Shown here piece by piece: positions 8,179 to 17,924 of a DNA stretch of 64,000 nt. The notes beneath the pieces were generated by a model. That model was not told where the DNA came from and made no database searches. It worked only from the letters and a program-made list of their open reading frames with translations. Position numbers and translations under genes: made by a program. This DNA comes from Hydrogenophaga sp. (GTDB lineage Bacteria > Pseudomonadota > Gammaproteobacteria > Burkholderiales > Burkholderiaceae_C): positions 91,408 to 155,407 of the forward strand of contig NZ_JAABRQ010000004.1 of NCBI RefSeq assembly GCF_011390835.1, written 5' to 3'. The number at the start of each line of letters is the position of its first letter. Position 1 is the stretch's first letter.

Positions 8179-8787
8179 ATGTCCACGCCCTCCACCATCA
8201 AACAGCCCACCGAATTGCGACAGGCTAGCCTGATCGCGGCGGCGCTGGCGCTGGCTGCCGAGCGCAGCCCGGCGGAGGTGACCACGGCGCAATTGGCGCA
8301 GGCCATCGGCGTGACGCAGGGCGCAGTGTTTCGCCATTTCGAGAGCAAAGAGGCGATCTGGCTGGCGGTGCTGGACGATTCAAGTGAGCGCTTGCTCGCG
8401 AGCCTGGCCCTAGCCGCAGAGTCGCACGCTGTCGATGGCTTGAAAGCGCTGGAGGCGGTGTTTGCCGCGCATGTGGCGTTTGTGATTGAACACCCGGGCC
8501 TGCCGCGCCTGGTGTTTCAGGAGTTGCAGCGGCCGCAGGACACGCTGCTGAAGTCGCATGTGCGCCGGCTGATGCACGACTACCGCCTGCTGCTGCTCGG
8601 CCTGTTGAAGCGCACGAAAGAGCAGGGGCGGCTCGCGCCGAGCACCGATCTGGCTTCGGCCACGGTGCTGTTCATGGGCGCGATTCAGGGCTTGGTGATG
8701 CAGGCGCTGGTGAGCGGCGATGTGGCCGCGATGCGGGCGCAAGCGCCGCCGGTGTTTCAAGTGTTGCGCGCCGGGCTGAGTGCCTGA
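8179..8787 (+). CDS. TetR family transcriptional regulator
   Basis: A 202-residue one-component regulator. The N-terminal helix-turn-helix spans about residues 14-60 (IAAALALAAERSPAEVTTAQ then LAQAIGVTQGAVFRHFESKE), ending in the typical YFxxKE-like FRHFESKEAIW. The remaining residues form the helical ligand-binding domain. It lies 20 bases before an HlyD/permease/ATPase export cassette, so it very probably represses that cassette and itself through the palindromes at 8151-8168 and is released by a compound that the pump removes. The inducer is unknown. Confidence 0.88.
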   Translation: MSTPSTIKQPTELRQASLIAAALALAAERSPAEVTTAQLAQAIGVTQGAVFRHFESKEAIWLAVLDDSSERLLASLALAAESHAVDGLKALEAVFAAHVAFVIEHPGLPRLVFQELQRPQDTLLKSHVRRLMHDYRLLLLGLLKRTKEQGRLAPSTDLASATVLFMGAIQGLVMQALVSGDVAAMRAQAPPVFQVLRAGLSA

Positions 8788-8807
8788 GTGCGGAAGAAAG
8801 CTCCCTC

Positions 8808-10016
8808 ATGAAGACCTCTGCCGACACCATCCGCCGCCTGTTGCTGGGCACCCTGGCGCTGGGATTGATCGCCGCGCTGGCCTGGGTGGCCTTGCGCACC
8901 GGGCCGCTGGCGCCGGTGAAGGTGCAGACGGTGGCGGTGACCACGGGCACGGTCGCGCCCGAGGTGTTTGGCATCGGCCAGATCGAGGCGCGCCGCAGCT
9001 GGATGGTGGGGCCGACCACGCCGGGGCGGGTACTGGCGGTGCGGGTGGATGTGGGCGAACAGGTGCAGGCCGGCCAGGCGCTGGCGGAGATGGACGCGGT
9101 GGATCTGGATCAGCGGTTGGCGGCGCTGGACGCCTCGCTGGCCCGCGGCCAGAGCAACCGGGCCGCGGCGCAGGCGCAGCTGGCAGACTCCCAGGCGCGG
9201 CGCGCGCTGGCACAGGCCAATCTGGCTCGCAACCAGGATCTGGCGCGGCAAAACTTCATCAGCGCCGGTGCGCTGGAGGCACGCACACAGGAAATGGCGT
9301 CGGCCAATGCGGGCCTGCAGAGCGCGCAGGCCAACCTGGAAGCCACCGCCCAAGACCTCAACCGCCTGCGCGCCGAGCGCGCGGCGCTGGGCGAACAACG
9401 CAACAGCCTGAAGCTGGTGGCACCCGCCGTCGCAATGGTGTCCAGCCGCGATGCCGAAGCCGGCAGCACGGTGGTGGCGGGGCAGGCGGTGATCAGGCTG
9501 ATCGACCCGGCCAGCCTGTGGGTGGCGCTGCGGGTGGATCAGGGGCGCTCGGCGGGCCTGGCACCGGGGCTGGTAGCGCGCATCGCGCTGCGTTCACGGC
9601 CTGGCGAAACCTTCGCGGGACGGGTGGCACGGGTGGAACCGGTGGCCGATGCGGTGACCGAAGAGCGGCTGGCGCAGGTGGCGTTTGACGAAGTGCCGGC
9701 AGGCATCTCGGTCGGCGAGATGGCGGAAGTGAGCCTGCAGTTGCCCGCCAGCAACGAGGGCCTGGTGCTGCCCAACGCAGCCCTGCACAGCCAGGCCGGC
9801 GGCAGCGGCGTGTGGCGGCTGCAGGACGGCGCGCTGGGTTTTGTGGCGGTGCGGCTGGGCGCGGCAAGCCCCGACGGCCGGGTGCTGGTGGCGCCGGTTG
9901 AACCCGATGCCTTGCGGGCGGGTGACCAGGTGGTCCTGTACAGCGAAAAGGCGATCCAGGCGAACACGCGCATCACGGTGGTGGACACGCTGCACTCCAC
10001 GGGAGCGGCAAAGTGA
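8808..10016 (+). CDS. HlyD/RND-type periplasmic adaptor (membrane fusion protein)
   Basis: The 402-residue protein has an N-terminal membrane anchor (about residues 9-29), a first half-lipoyl motif (TTPGRVLAVRVDVGEQVQAG), a long alpha-helical hairpin rich in Ala/Gln/Arg (about 100-205), a second lipoyl half (LVAPAVAMVSSRDAEAGSTV), then beta-barrel and membrane-proximal domains. It would bridge the inner-membrane ABC permease and an outer-membrane channel. Its TGA overlaps the GTG start of the permease by four bases. No TolC-like gene is in the window, so the outer-membrane partner must be encoded elsewhere. Confidence 0.88.
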   Translation: MKTSADTIRRLLLGTLALGLIAALAWVALRTGPLAPVKVQTVAVTTGTVAPEVFGIGQIEARRSWMVGPTTPGRVLAVRVDVGEQVQAGQALAEMDAVDLDQRLAALDASLARGQSNRAAAQAQLADSQARRALAQANLARNQDLARQNFISAGALEARTQEMASANAGLQSAQANLEATAQDLNRLRAERAALGEQRNSLKLVAPAVAMVSSRDAEAGSTVVAGQAVIRLIDPASLWVALRVDQGRSAGLAPGLVARIALRSRPGETFAGRVARVEPVADAVTEERLAQVAFDEVPAGISVGEMAEVSLQLPASNEGLVLPNAALHSQAGGSGVWRLQDGALGFVAVRLGAASPDGRVLVAPVEPDALRAGDQVVLYSEKAIQANTRITVVDTLHSTGAAK

Positions 10017-11203
10017 TCAGCCTGGCCGGGCGCGACATCCTGCATGGGTGGAGCAAGTACGTGCTGACGGGGCTGGGGCTGGGGCTGTTGATCGGCGTCA
10101 CGCTGACCATGGCCGGCGTGTACCGCGGCATGGTGGACGACGCCCACGCGTTGCTGGCCAACAGCCGTGCCGACCTGTGGGTGGTGCAGAAAGACACGCA
10201 GGGACCGTACGCCGAGGCCTCCAGCATCAAGGACGACGTGGTGAAGAGCGTGCGCGGCATGCCCGGCGTGGCCGCGGCGGCGAACGTGACCTACCTGACG
10301 ATGCAGGTGCAGCACCGTGGAGTGGAGAGCCGCGTGATGGTGGTCGGCATCGAGCCCGACCAGCCGGGCGCGCCAGGCTACCTGCTCGCCGGACGCCACC
10401 TCACGCGCAGCCATTACGAGGCGGTGGCCGACATCAAGACCGGGTTTGCACTTGGCGACCGGGTGCGCATCCGCCGGCACGACTACACCGTGGTCGGACT
10501 GACGCGGCGCATGGTCTCCTCCGGAGGCGATCCGATGCTGTTCGTGCCGCTGAAAGACGCGCAGGAAACGCAGTTTCTGAAAGACAACGACGCCATCCGA
10601 AACGACCGCGCGCGCACCGCCGCCAACCCTGTGTTCAACAAACCCGGCAGCCCCGGCCTGCTGGAGGCTGTACAGGGTCTGCAGACCAGCAGCCGCAGCG
10701 TGAACGCGGTGCTGGTGCAGACCGAGCCGGGCATGGCGCCGGAGCGCGTGGCCGAGCCGATCCGGCGCTGGAAGCACTTGAGCGTCTACACCCGCGCCGG
10801 TATGGAAGACATCCTGGTGGTCAAGCTGATCGCCAACTCGGCGAAACAGATCGGCATGTTTCTGGTGATCTTGGCCATCGTGAGCGCGGCCATCGTCGCC
10901 TTCATCATCTACACCATGACCATGGGCAAGCTGCGCGAGATCGCGGTGTTGAAACTCATCGGCACGCGCGACCGCACCATCGCCGGCATGATCCTGCAGC
11001 AGGCGCTGGGCCTGGGTCTGATCGGCTTTGCGGTGGGCAAGGTGGCGGCCACGACCTGGGGACCGGCATTCCCCAAATACGTGCTGCTGATGCCAAGCGA
11101 TGCCATCACCGGGCTGGTGGCCACGCTGGTGATCTGCGCCCTGGCCAGCACGCTGGCGATCCGGGTCGCGCTCAAGGTCGACCCCGGTGCGGCGATCGGA
11201 TGA
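10013..11203 (+). CDS. ABC transporter permease, FtsX/MacB type
   Basis: A 396-residue membrane protein that begins with a GTG overlapping the previous stop. One helix near residues 15-35 is followed by a large periplasmic domain (about 40-275), then three closely spaced helices (about 285-385, with MFLVILAIVSAAIVAFIIYT and a conserved LREIAVLKLIGTRDRTI cytoplasmic loop). This topology is that of FtsX-domain permeases such as MacB and the cyanobacterial DevC. Together with the adaptor before it and the ATPase after it, it forms a tripartite exporter. The substrate may be a lipid, peptide or toxic small molecule. Confidence 0.87.
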   Translation: MISLAGRDILHGWSKYVLTGLGLGLLIGVTLTMAGVYRGMVDDAHALLANSRADLWVVQKDTQGPYAEASSIKDDVVKSVRGMPGVAAAANVTYLTMQVQHRGVESRVMVVGIEPDQPGAPGYLLAGRHLTRSHYEAVADIKTGFALGDRVRIRRHDYTVVGLTRRMVSSGGDPMLFVPLKDAQETQFLKDNDAIRNDRARTAANPVFNKPGSPGLLEAVQGLQTSSRSVNAVLVQTEPGMAPERVAEPIRRWKHLSVYTRAGMEDILVVKLIANSAKQIGMFLVILAIVSAAIVAFIIYTMTMGKLREIAVLKLIGTRDRTIAGMILQQALGLGLIGFAVGKVAATTWGPAFPKYVLLMPSDAITGLVATLVICALASTLAIRVALKVDPGAAIG

Positions 11204-11207
11204 CGGT

Positions 11208-11936
<729 letters not shown>

Positions 11937-11959
11937 GTGGAACGGTCACGCCGGGCGGC

Positions 11960-11965
11960 TACCAT
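11960..11965 (+). promoter_or_regulatory. Candidate leaderless -10 box, ornithine cyclodeaminase-like gene
   Basis: TACCAT ends exactly six bases before ATG 11972, and no Shine-Dalgarno sequence is present. This is the spacing expected if transcription begins at the start codon. See the finding on recurrent boxes. Confidence 0.4.
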
Positions 11966-11971
11966 CCTCCC

Positions 11972-12943
11972 ATGCACTTTTTTGACGCCGATGCCACCCG
12001 GACCGCCCTGCCCTTTGATCGCCTGATCCCCGCCATCCGGGAGCGCTTCGCCAGCGGCGTGGAAACGCCGGCGCGTCATGTGCATGAAATCACCAGCCCG
12101 CTCAGCGATGCCGGCGGCGACATCGCCAGCCGGCGCATGACCTCGCTCATCATGCCGGCCTGGATCCCGGGGCGGTATTACGGTGTGAAGATCGTCAACA
12201 TCGCGCCGGGTAACGCCAAGCGTGGCCTGCCGGGCCTGCACGGCAGCTACCTGCTGTTTGACGCACGCACCGGCGTGCCGCTGGCCCACATGGACGGCGA
12301 CCAGATCACCGCGCGGCGCACCGCCGCCGCGTCCGCCCTGGGCGGCTCCTACTTGGCACGCGAAGACGCCAGCCACCTGCTGCTGGTGGGTGCAGGCCAG
12401 GTGGCGCGGCTGCTGCCAGCGGCCTGGCGCACGGTGCGCAAGATCGAACAGGTGACGGTGTGGGCGCGGCGCCCGGAAGAAGCGCAAAAGCTCGCCCGCC
12501 TGTTGAAGACCGAGGGCTTCCAGGCCGAAGCGGCGACCGACCTGCAGGCCGCCTGCGCCGAGGCCCACGTCGTGAGCTGCGCCACGCTCGCCACGGAGCC
12601 GGTGGTGCGCGGTGCCTGGCTGGCGCCAGGCTCGCACCTGGACCTGATCGGCAGCTTCACGCCGGCCATGCGCGAGGCCGACGATGCGTGTTTCGAGCAG
12701 GCGCGCGTGTTCGTGGACACCGACGAAGCGCTCAAGAAAAGCGGCGAGCTGCTGGTGGCGATCGCCCACGGCGTGCTGAGCGAGACCGATGTGCGCGGTA
12801 CGCTGACCACGCTGTGCAAGGGCGTGGCCACCGGCCGGCGCAGCGCCGCCGAGCGCACCGTGTTCAAGGCGGTGGGCACGGCCTTGGAAGATCTGGCAGC
12901 AGCGGTTCTGATTTACGATTCACGCCGCGGCGAGCCGGCCTGA
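11972..12943 (+). CDS. Ornithine cyclodeaminase / mu-crystallin family protein
   Basis: A 323-residue protein of the ornithine cyclodeaminase/alanine dehydrogenase-like family. The NAD(P)-binding motif LLLVGAGQVARLL begins near residue 131. The N-terminal substrate domain contains the conserved MTSLIMPAWIP-like strand, the YYGVKIVNIAPGN segment with the catalytic-region Lys, and DGDQITARRTAAASALG. Family members deaminate or reduce amino and imino acids (ornithine to proline, ketimine reduction). The specific reaction here cannot be fixed. It stands alone, 36 bases after the ABC cassette, with its own candidate promoter and no Shine-Dalgarno. Confidence 0.85.
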   Translation: MHFFDADATRTALPFDRLIPAIRERFASGVETPARHVHEITSPLSDAGGDIASRRMTSLIMPAWIPGRYYGVKIVNIAPGNAKRGLPGLHGSYLLFDARTGVPLAHMDGDQITARRTAAASALGGSYLAREDASHLLLVGAGQVARLLPAAWRTVRKIEQVTVWARRPEEAQKLARLLKTEGFQAEAATDLQAACAEAHVVSCATLATEPVVRGAWLAPGSHLDLIGSFTPAMREADDACFEQARVFVDTDEALKKSGELLVAIAHGVLSETDVRGTLTTLCKGVATGRRSAAERTVFKAVGTALEDLAAAVLIYDSRRGEPA

Positions 12944-13012
12944 ACCGATCCGGCCGGTACATCTCCCAGATCTTTTGGCGCGGTAACGCGCTCGCTCTTT
13001 CCCGGGATTTTC

Positions 13013-14089
13013 ATGACCATTCTGATGTTTCTCGGAGGCCTGGCGGCGCTGGTGGGTGGCGCCGAGCTGCTGGTGCGCGGCGCGTCCAAGCTGGCGCTTT
13101 CGTTCGGTATTTCGCCGCTGGTGGTGGGCCTGACCATCGTCGCCTTTGGCACGAGCGCGCCGGAGATGGCGGTCTCGGTGGGCGCTGTGCTTGAAGGCAA
13201 GACCGACATCGCCATTGGCAACGTGGTGGGCAGCAACATCTTCAACGTTCTGTTCATCCTGGGCCTGTCCGCACTGATCACGCCCCTGGTGGTCAACATC
13301 CAGCTGATCCGCCAGGAAGTGCCCATCATGCTGGGCGCTTCGCTGCTGCTGCTGGTGTTCGCCCTCGACGGCAACGTCGGCCTGCTCGACGGCGCCATGC
13401 TGTTTGCCCTGCTGCTGGCCTACACCGTGTTCCTCATCGTGCAGTCGCGCGGCGAGACTCGGGCAGCCAACGAAGAGTACGCGGCGGAGTTCAAGCCGGC
13501 GGAAAAAGGCGGCTGGGACGAGCGCCTGCCGGTGCAGATCGGCCTGATCGTGATCGGTCTGGCCTTTCTGGTGCTGGGTTCGAACTGGCTGGTGACGGCG
13601 TCGGTGATCTTTGCCAAGGCGCTGGGCGTGAGCGATGTGGTGATCGCACTCACCATCGTGGCCGCCGGCACCTCCATGCCCGAGGTCGCCACCTCGGTGA
13701 TGGCCGCCATCAAGGGCGAGCGCGACATCGCGGTGGGCAACGTGGTGGGCAGCAGCACCTTCAACATCCTGGGCTGCGTGGGCCTGTCGGGCATGGCGGC
13801 GGGCAGTGCGGGGCTGGTGATTCCGGCTTCGGTGATGGCTTTTGACATGTGGGTCATGGTGGCGGTGGCCCTAGCCTGCCTGCCGGTGTTCATGACCGGG
13901 CGCGAAATCGCGCGCTGGGAAGGCGGCGTGTTCCTGTTCTATTACGTGGCCTATGTGAGCTACCTGGTGCTGCTGGCGCAACAAAGCGCTTCGTTGCCGC
14001 TGTATGCGACCGCGATGACCAGCTTCGTGCTGCCGCTGACCGTGATCGCCATGGTGGTGGCCATGGTGCGGAGCACCGGCAAGGCCTGA
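13013..14089 (+). CDS. Calcium/sodium antiporter (CaCA family)
   Basis: A 358-residue membrane protein with two homologous halves. Each half carries an alpha-repeat: GTSAPEMAVSVGAVLEGK then IAIGNVVGSNIFNVLF (about residues 45-85), and GTSMPEVATSVMAAIKGE then IAVGNVVGSSTFNILG (about 221-260). These conserved acidic and polar residues form the cation sites in YrbG and NCX-type exchangers. The linker between halves (about 140-170) is acidic and cytoplasmic. It should exchange Ca2+ for Na+ or H+ across the inner membrane. Confidence 0.92.
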   Translation: MTILMFLGGLAALVGGAELLVRGASKLALSFGISPLVVGLTIVAFGTSAPEMAVSVGAVLEGKTDIAIGNVVGSNIFNVLFILGLSALITPLVVNIQLIRQEVPIMLGASLLLLVFALDGNVGLLDGAMLFALLLAYTVFLIVQSRGETRAANEEYAAEFKPAEKGGWDERLPVQIGLIVIGLAFLVLGSNWLVTASVIFAKALGVSDVVIALTIVAAGTSMPEVATSVMAAIKGERDIAVGNVVGSSTFNILGCVGLSGMAAGSAGLVIPASVMAFDMWVMVAVALACLPVFMTGREIARWEGGVFLFYYVAYVSYLVLLAQQSASLPLYATAMTSFVLPLTVIAMVVAMVRSTGKA

Positions 14090-14102
14090 GGCCTGCGGTC
14101 AC

Positions 14103-14579
14103 TCAGGTTGACGAGGTCGCTGAGTCGGCCTGCGCCTGCAGGCGGACGAGCAGCGCATCAAGCTGCCGGCGCTCGGTGGCGCTCAGACCGGCCATCAGCG
14201 CGCGGTTGATCTCGACCACCCTGGGAAAGAGCTCGGTGGCGATGCGGCGGCCCTCCTCAGTCAACGAGACATGAACTTCGCGCCGGTCGGACGGCCTGGG
14301 CTGGCGGCGGATCAGGCCTTTTTCGTCCAGCCGGGTCAGCGTGCGAGAGGTGCGTGTCCGATCCAGCATGGCGTGGTCGGCCAGCTCACTGGAGAGCGCG
14401 CCCTCGTGAGCCGACAAGAATGACAGCACCCGCCACTCTCGCCGGGTGAGGCCATATTCGGCTTCGCAAAGGCGCACCACCCGTCCACTGGCCGTCGCCT
14501 GTAAGCGGTAGAGGCGGTAGAGCAGCAGATCGGCCAGCTGCAATGGGTCGCTCAGGCGGTCATCGGTCGCTTGGGGCAT
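14103..14579 (-). CDS. MarR family transcriptional regulator
   Basis: A 158-residue winged-helix protein. The recognition region reads LTRREWRVLSFLSAHEGALS then ELADHAMLDRTRTSRTLTRL (about residues 45-90), followed by the wing with the conserved D-R-R (RPSDRREVHVSLTEEG). I chose ATG 14579. A longer frame to 14651 would run through the palindromic sites at 14613-14635, which better serve as operators. The gene is divergent from a Bug binding protein and a sulfatase, which it probably controls in response to an aromatic or related ligand. Confidence 0.85.
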   Translation of the reverse strand: MPQATDDRLSDPLQLADLLLYRLYRLQATASGRVVRLCEAEYGLTRREWRVLSFLSAHEGALSSELADHAMLDRTRTSRTLTRLDEKGLIRRQPRPSDRREVHVSLTEEGRRIATELFPRVVEINRALMAGLSATERRQLDALLVRLQAQADSATSST

Positions 14580-14612
14580 AGGCTGGTGGAAAGAGCTCGG
14601 GAAAACACCCAG

Positions 14613-14635
14613 ATCAATTGATTTCCGCAATTGAT
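14613..14635. promoter_or_regulatory. Candidate MarR operator with repeated CAATTGAT
   Basis: The perfect palindrome ATCAATTGAT (14613-14622) is followed by a second CAATTGAT (14628-14635), 13 bases on from the first. They lie between the MarR start (14579) and the divergent Bug gene (14693), in a short AT-rich patch. This suits a MarR dimer site controlling both directions. Confidence 0.6.
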
Positions 14636-14692
14636 TGTGAGTGCCTAGCATGGGTCACCTGCCTAGGACTTGCCCCAACCTGGAGACCCATC

Positions 14693-15661
14693 ATGATCAT
14701 TCGCCGCACCCTGCTCGCCGCCGCCCTGGCCTCCCTCAGCGCCATCGCGAGCCTGCCCGCCGCCGCCCAACCCCTGCAAGGCAATCTGCGCCTGGTCGTG
14801 CCCTATGCGCCGGGCGGCTCGTCCGATCGCGTGGCCCGCATCGTGGCCGAAAAGCTCACGCCTAAACTGGGCGTGCCGGTGATCGTGGAGAACAAGGCCG
14901 GCGCCGGCGGGCGGCTCGCTGCACAACAGCTGCGCAGCACACCGGCCGACCAGAACGTGCTGATGCTGGCGAACCCCGCCATCATGGTGGTGGCGCCGCT
15001 GATCTACCAAGATGTCGGCTACGACCCCGAAAAAGACTACCAGCCGGTCTCGCATGTGAGCCAGTACGAGTTTGCGGTGGCGGTTAGCAGCGCGGTGCCG
15101 GTGCGCGAACTCAACCACCTGTTGGCGTGGCTGCGGGCCAACCCGGAGAAGGCCAATTTCGGCGTGCCCGCCACCGGCAGCCTGCCGCACTTTTTTGCGC
15201 TGATGGTGTCCGAGCAGGCCAACGTGAAAGGCCAGGTGGTGGGATACCGGGGCTCGGGCCCGCTGCTCAACGATTTGCTCGGCGGCCAGATCCCCGTCGC
15301 ATTCGACACGCTGGACACCTTGCTGCCGCAGCAGGACGGCGGCAAGCTGCGCATCCTGGCGTCATCGGGCAAGCAGCGCTCGCCGTTTGCACCCAACACG
15401 CCCACCTTCAACGAAGCCGGCCTGAAACTGGCCGCCGATGGCTGGAACGCGTTTTTTGCACCGGCCGCCATGCCGGCCGCGAGCGTGGCCCAGTTGTCGG
15501 CCGCCATTGCCGAGGTGATGAAGGACCCTGAAACGCAACGCCGCTTCACCGAAGCCAAGCTCGACCCGGTGGCCAGCACCGCCGCACAGACCCGCGCCAT
15601 GCTCACCGCCTACCGCGCCCAGTGGGCGCCGGTGGTGCAAAAGTCAGGATTCAAGCCCTGA
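14693..15661 (+). CDS. Bug-family (TctC-like) periplasmic solute-binding protein
   Basis: A 322-residue secreted protein with a clear signal peptide (IIRRTLLAAALASLSAIASL, cleavage after AAA near residue 23-25). The mature part has the family signature LRLVVPYAPGGSSDRVAR followed by VIVENKAGAGG. Bug proteins capture carboxylates and aromatic acids for tripartite tricarboxylate transporters or act as sensors, and occur in large numbers in Burkholderiales. No TctA/TctB membrane components are in the window. ATG 14693 has GGAG upstream. The sulfatase gene follows after two bases, so the two are one operon. Confidence 0.9.
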   Translation: MIIRRTLLAAALASLSAIASLPAAAQPLQGNLRLVVPYAPGGSSDRVARIVAEKLTPKLGVPVIVENKAGAGGRLAAQQLRSTPADQNVLMLANPAIMVVAPLIYQDVGYDPEKDYQPVSHVSQYEFAVAVSSAVPVRELNHLLAWLRANPEKANFGVPATGSLPHFFALMVSEQANVKGQVVGYRGSGPLLNDLLGGQIPVAFDTLDTLLPQQDGGKLRILASSGKQRSPFAPNTPTFNEAGLKLAADGWNAFFAPAAMPAASVAQLSAAIAEVMKDPETQRRFTEAKLDPVASTAAQTRAMLTAYRAQWAPVVQKSGFKP

Positions 15662-15663
15662 GC

Positions 15664-17001
15664 ATGCCGGCGGCCATGCATCGCCCCAACATCGTCTTCA
15701 TCGTCTCCGACGACCTGGGCTTTGCCGACCTGGGGTGCTACGGTGCGCGGCCGCGGCCTGAAGGGCCGGTGTCGCCCCACATCGACGCGCTGGCCGCCGG
15801 CGGTCTTCGGCTGACCGAGGGCTACGCCAACTCGCCCGTGTGTTCGCCCACGCGTTTTGCGCTCATGACCATGCGCTACCAGTACCGCTTGCGCGGTGCG
15901 CTGGAAGAGCCCATCAACAGCCGCAGCAAGGGCAGCGATACGCTGGGCCTGCCGCCCGAGATCCCGACGCTGCCGTCCCTGCTGCAAGGCGCGGGTTACC
16001 ACACCGCGCTGATCGGCAAGTGGCATCTGGGCTATCCGCCACACTTCGGTCCGCAGCGCTCGGGCTACGACACGTTCTTCGGCATCATGGCCGGCGGCGT
16101 GGACTACTTCACCCATTGCTCCTCCGCCGGCGACCACGACCTCTACATCGGTGAAGAGACGCACAAGGAAGTGGGCTACCTGACCGATGTGTTCTCGAAG
16201 CGAGCGGTCGACCATGTGCACCAACGCGCGGCCGATGCGAGAGCGGGCCAGCCTTTTTTCCTCAGCCTGCACTACACGGCGCCACACTGGCCGTGGGAGA
16301 CGCGTGACGACGCCCACATTGCGCCCGAGGTGGCGAAAAACCTGTTCCATCTCGACGGCGGCAACCTGCACAGCTACCGCAAGATGATCCACCACATGGA
16401 CGAAGGCATCGGCTGGATCGTGGACGCGCTGCGCAGCGAATGCCTGCTGGAAAACACGCTGATCGTCTTCACCAGCGACAACGGCGGTGAGCGTTTTTCC
16501 GACAACTGGCCACTGGTGGGCGGCAAGATGGACCTGACCGAGGGCGGCATCCGCGTGCCATGGATTGCGCACTGGTCCGCAGTCATCCCCCCCGGTGGCG
16601 TCAGCGCCCAGCACTGCATGACCATGGACTGGTCGACCACCCTGCTGGCCGAGGGTGCTGGCCAGCCCCACCCAGACTACCCGCTCGACGGCGTGTCGCT
16701 CAGTGCCTTGCTGCGCGACCCGACCCACCACTTCGAACGCCCGCTGTACTGGCGCATGAACCACCGCGGCCAGCGCGCGCTGCGCGAGGGCGACTGGAAG
16801 TACCTGATGGTCGACGGCTTTGAATACCTGTTCAACATCCCGGCCGACGAGCGCGAGCGCGCCAATCTCGCACGGCGCGAGCCCGAGCGCCTGGCAGCCA
16901 TGCGCGAGCGCTGGCTGGCCTGGGATGCCGGCCTGCCGCCGATTCCCGAGGACGCGACGATCAGTTTAGGCTACGGCGCGAAAGACATGCCGCAGCGCTG
17001 A
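15664..17001 (+). CDS. Type I sulfatase (arylsulfatase-like)
   Basis: A 445-residue member of the alkaline-phosphatase/sulfatase superfamily. The N-terminal metal site is IVFIVSDDLGFADLGCYG (Asp16, Asp17). The C-x-P-x-R core, CSPTR at residues 60-64, contains Cys60, the residue converted to formylglycine. Further metal ligands sit in FTSDNGGE (about residue 276). No signal peptide is visible, so the enzyme appears cytoplasmic and would act on an imported sulfate ester. A formylglycine-generating enzyme or anaerobic maturase is required and is not in this window. ATG lies two bases after the Bug stop codon. Confidence 0.9.
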   Translation: MPAAMHRPNIVFIVSDDLGFADLGCYGARPRPEGPVSPHIDALAAGGLRLTEGYANSPVCSPTRFALMTMRYQYRLRGALEEPINSRSKGSDTLGLPPEIPTLPSLLQGAGYHTALIGKWHLGYPPHFGPQRSGYDTFFGIMAGGVDYFTHCSSAGDHDLYIGEETHKEVGYLTDVFSKRAVDHVHQRAADARAGQPFFLSLHYTAPHWPWETRDDAHIAPEVAKNLFHLDGGNLHSYRKMIHHMDEGIGWIVDALRSECLLENTLIVFTSDNGGERFSDNWPLVGGKMDLTEGGIRVPWIAHWSAVIPPGGVSAQHCMTMDWSTTLLAEGAGQPHPDYPLDGVSLSALLRDPTHHFERPLYWRMNHRGQRALREGDWKYLMVDGFEYLFNIPADERERANLARREPERLAAMRERWLAWDAGLPPIPEDATISLGYGAKDMPQR

Positions 17002-17006
17002 GGACG

Positions 17007-17894
17007 CTATTCGGCTGGTACCTGCCGGATGCCGAGCACCCCGCCCTTGATGTGCAGGTCGCGCTGCGGGAACGGGAACTCGATGCCTTCAGCGTTGAAG
17101 CGCTCGTAGATCGCGTAGTTGAGCTGGCTGATGAGCCGGCCCTTGCGGTCAACCAGACTGGCCGACCAGACCATGAGCTCGAAGACCACGCCGTTGTCGC
17201 CGAATTCCTTGAGCCATACGTTGGGCTCAGGGGTGTCCAGCACGTCGGGATCGATCTGGGCCACTTCCAGCAGCACGCGCTTGACCAGCTGCGCGTCGGT
17301 GCCGTAGGCCACGCTCACCGGCACATGGAAGCGCACACTGTCGTCGTTGTACTTCCAGTTGATCACGTCCTCGGTGATGAACTTGGAGTTGGGAACGATG
17401 ACGGCGATGTTGTCGTTGTCCAGCACCGTGGTGCTGCGCGCGCCGATGTCGACCACATTGCCCTCCACGCCGCCGACCACGATGCGGTCGCCGATCTTCA
17501 CCGGGCGCTCGAACATGATGATGAGGCCGGCGATGAAGTTGCTGACCACGTTCTGCAGGCCAAAACCGACACCGATCCCGATGGCGCCGGCCATGACATT
17601 GAAGGTGGTGAGGTCGATGCCCACGGTCTGCACGATCGCCAGAAGGCCGACCAGCAACACGGTGTAGCGCACCACCGCCGCCACCGCCAGGCGCGCGCCA
17701 GGGTCGAGGCGCTTGCGCAGCACTGGGCCTTCGCTGAGCCAGTGCTGCAGGCGCTTGCTGGTCCAGAACAGCAGCAGGACCAGCACCACCAGCGCAGCCA
17801 GAGAGCCGGCACTGATGCGGAATTCGGTGGTCTGGATGATGGGCCAGGCCATGGCGTTTTGCAGCCAGGCCCAGGTATCGGAGAGCATGTCCAT
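17007..17894 (-). CDS. MscS-type mechanosensitive channel
   Basis: A 295-residue protein with three helices. The pore helix TM3 has the Gly/Ala pattern AGAIGIGVGFGLQNVVSNFI, then the first beta-domain sequence ERPVKIGDRIVVGGVEGNVV and a C-terminal alpha/beta vestibule. It should release solutes on hypo-osmotic shock. The start is ATG 17894 with GGGAGA upstream; a longer TTG frame exists but would contain that ribosome site. The stop is five bases from the end of the convergent sulfatase gene, leaving no room for a separate terminator. Confidence 0.92.
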   Translation of the reverse strand: MDMLSDTWAWLQNAMAWPIIQTTEFRISAGSLAALVVLVLLLFWTSKRLQHWLSEGPVLRKRLDPGARLAVAAVVRYTVLLVGLLAIVQTVGIDLTTFNVMAGAIGIGVGFGLQNVVSNFIAGLIIMFERPVKIGDRIVVGGVEGNVVDIGARSTTVLDNDNIAVIVPNSKFITEDVINWKYNDDSVRFHVPVSVAYGTDAQLVKRVLLEVAQIDPDVLDTPEPNVWLKEFGDNGVVFELMVWSASLVDRKGRLISQLNYAIYERFNAEGIEFPFPQRDLHIKGGVLGIRQVPAE

Positions 17895-17924
17895 GGTCTG
17901 TTCTCCCAATGATTCGGCGGCTGC

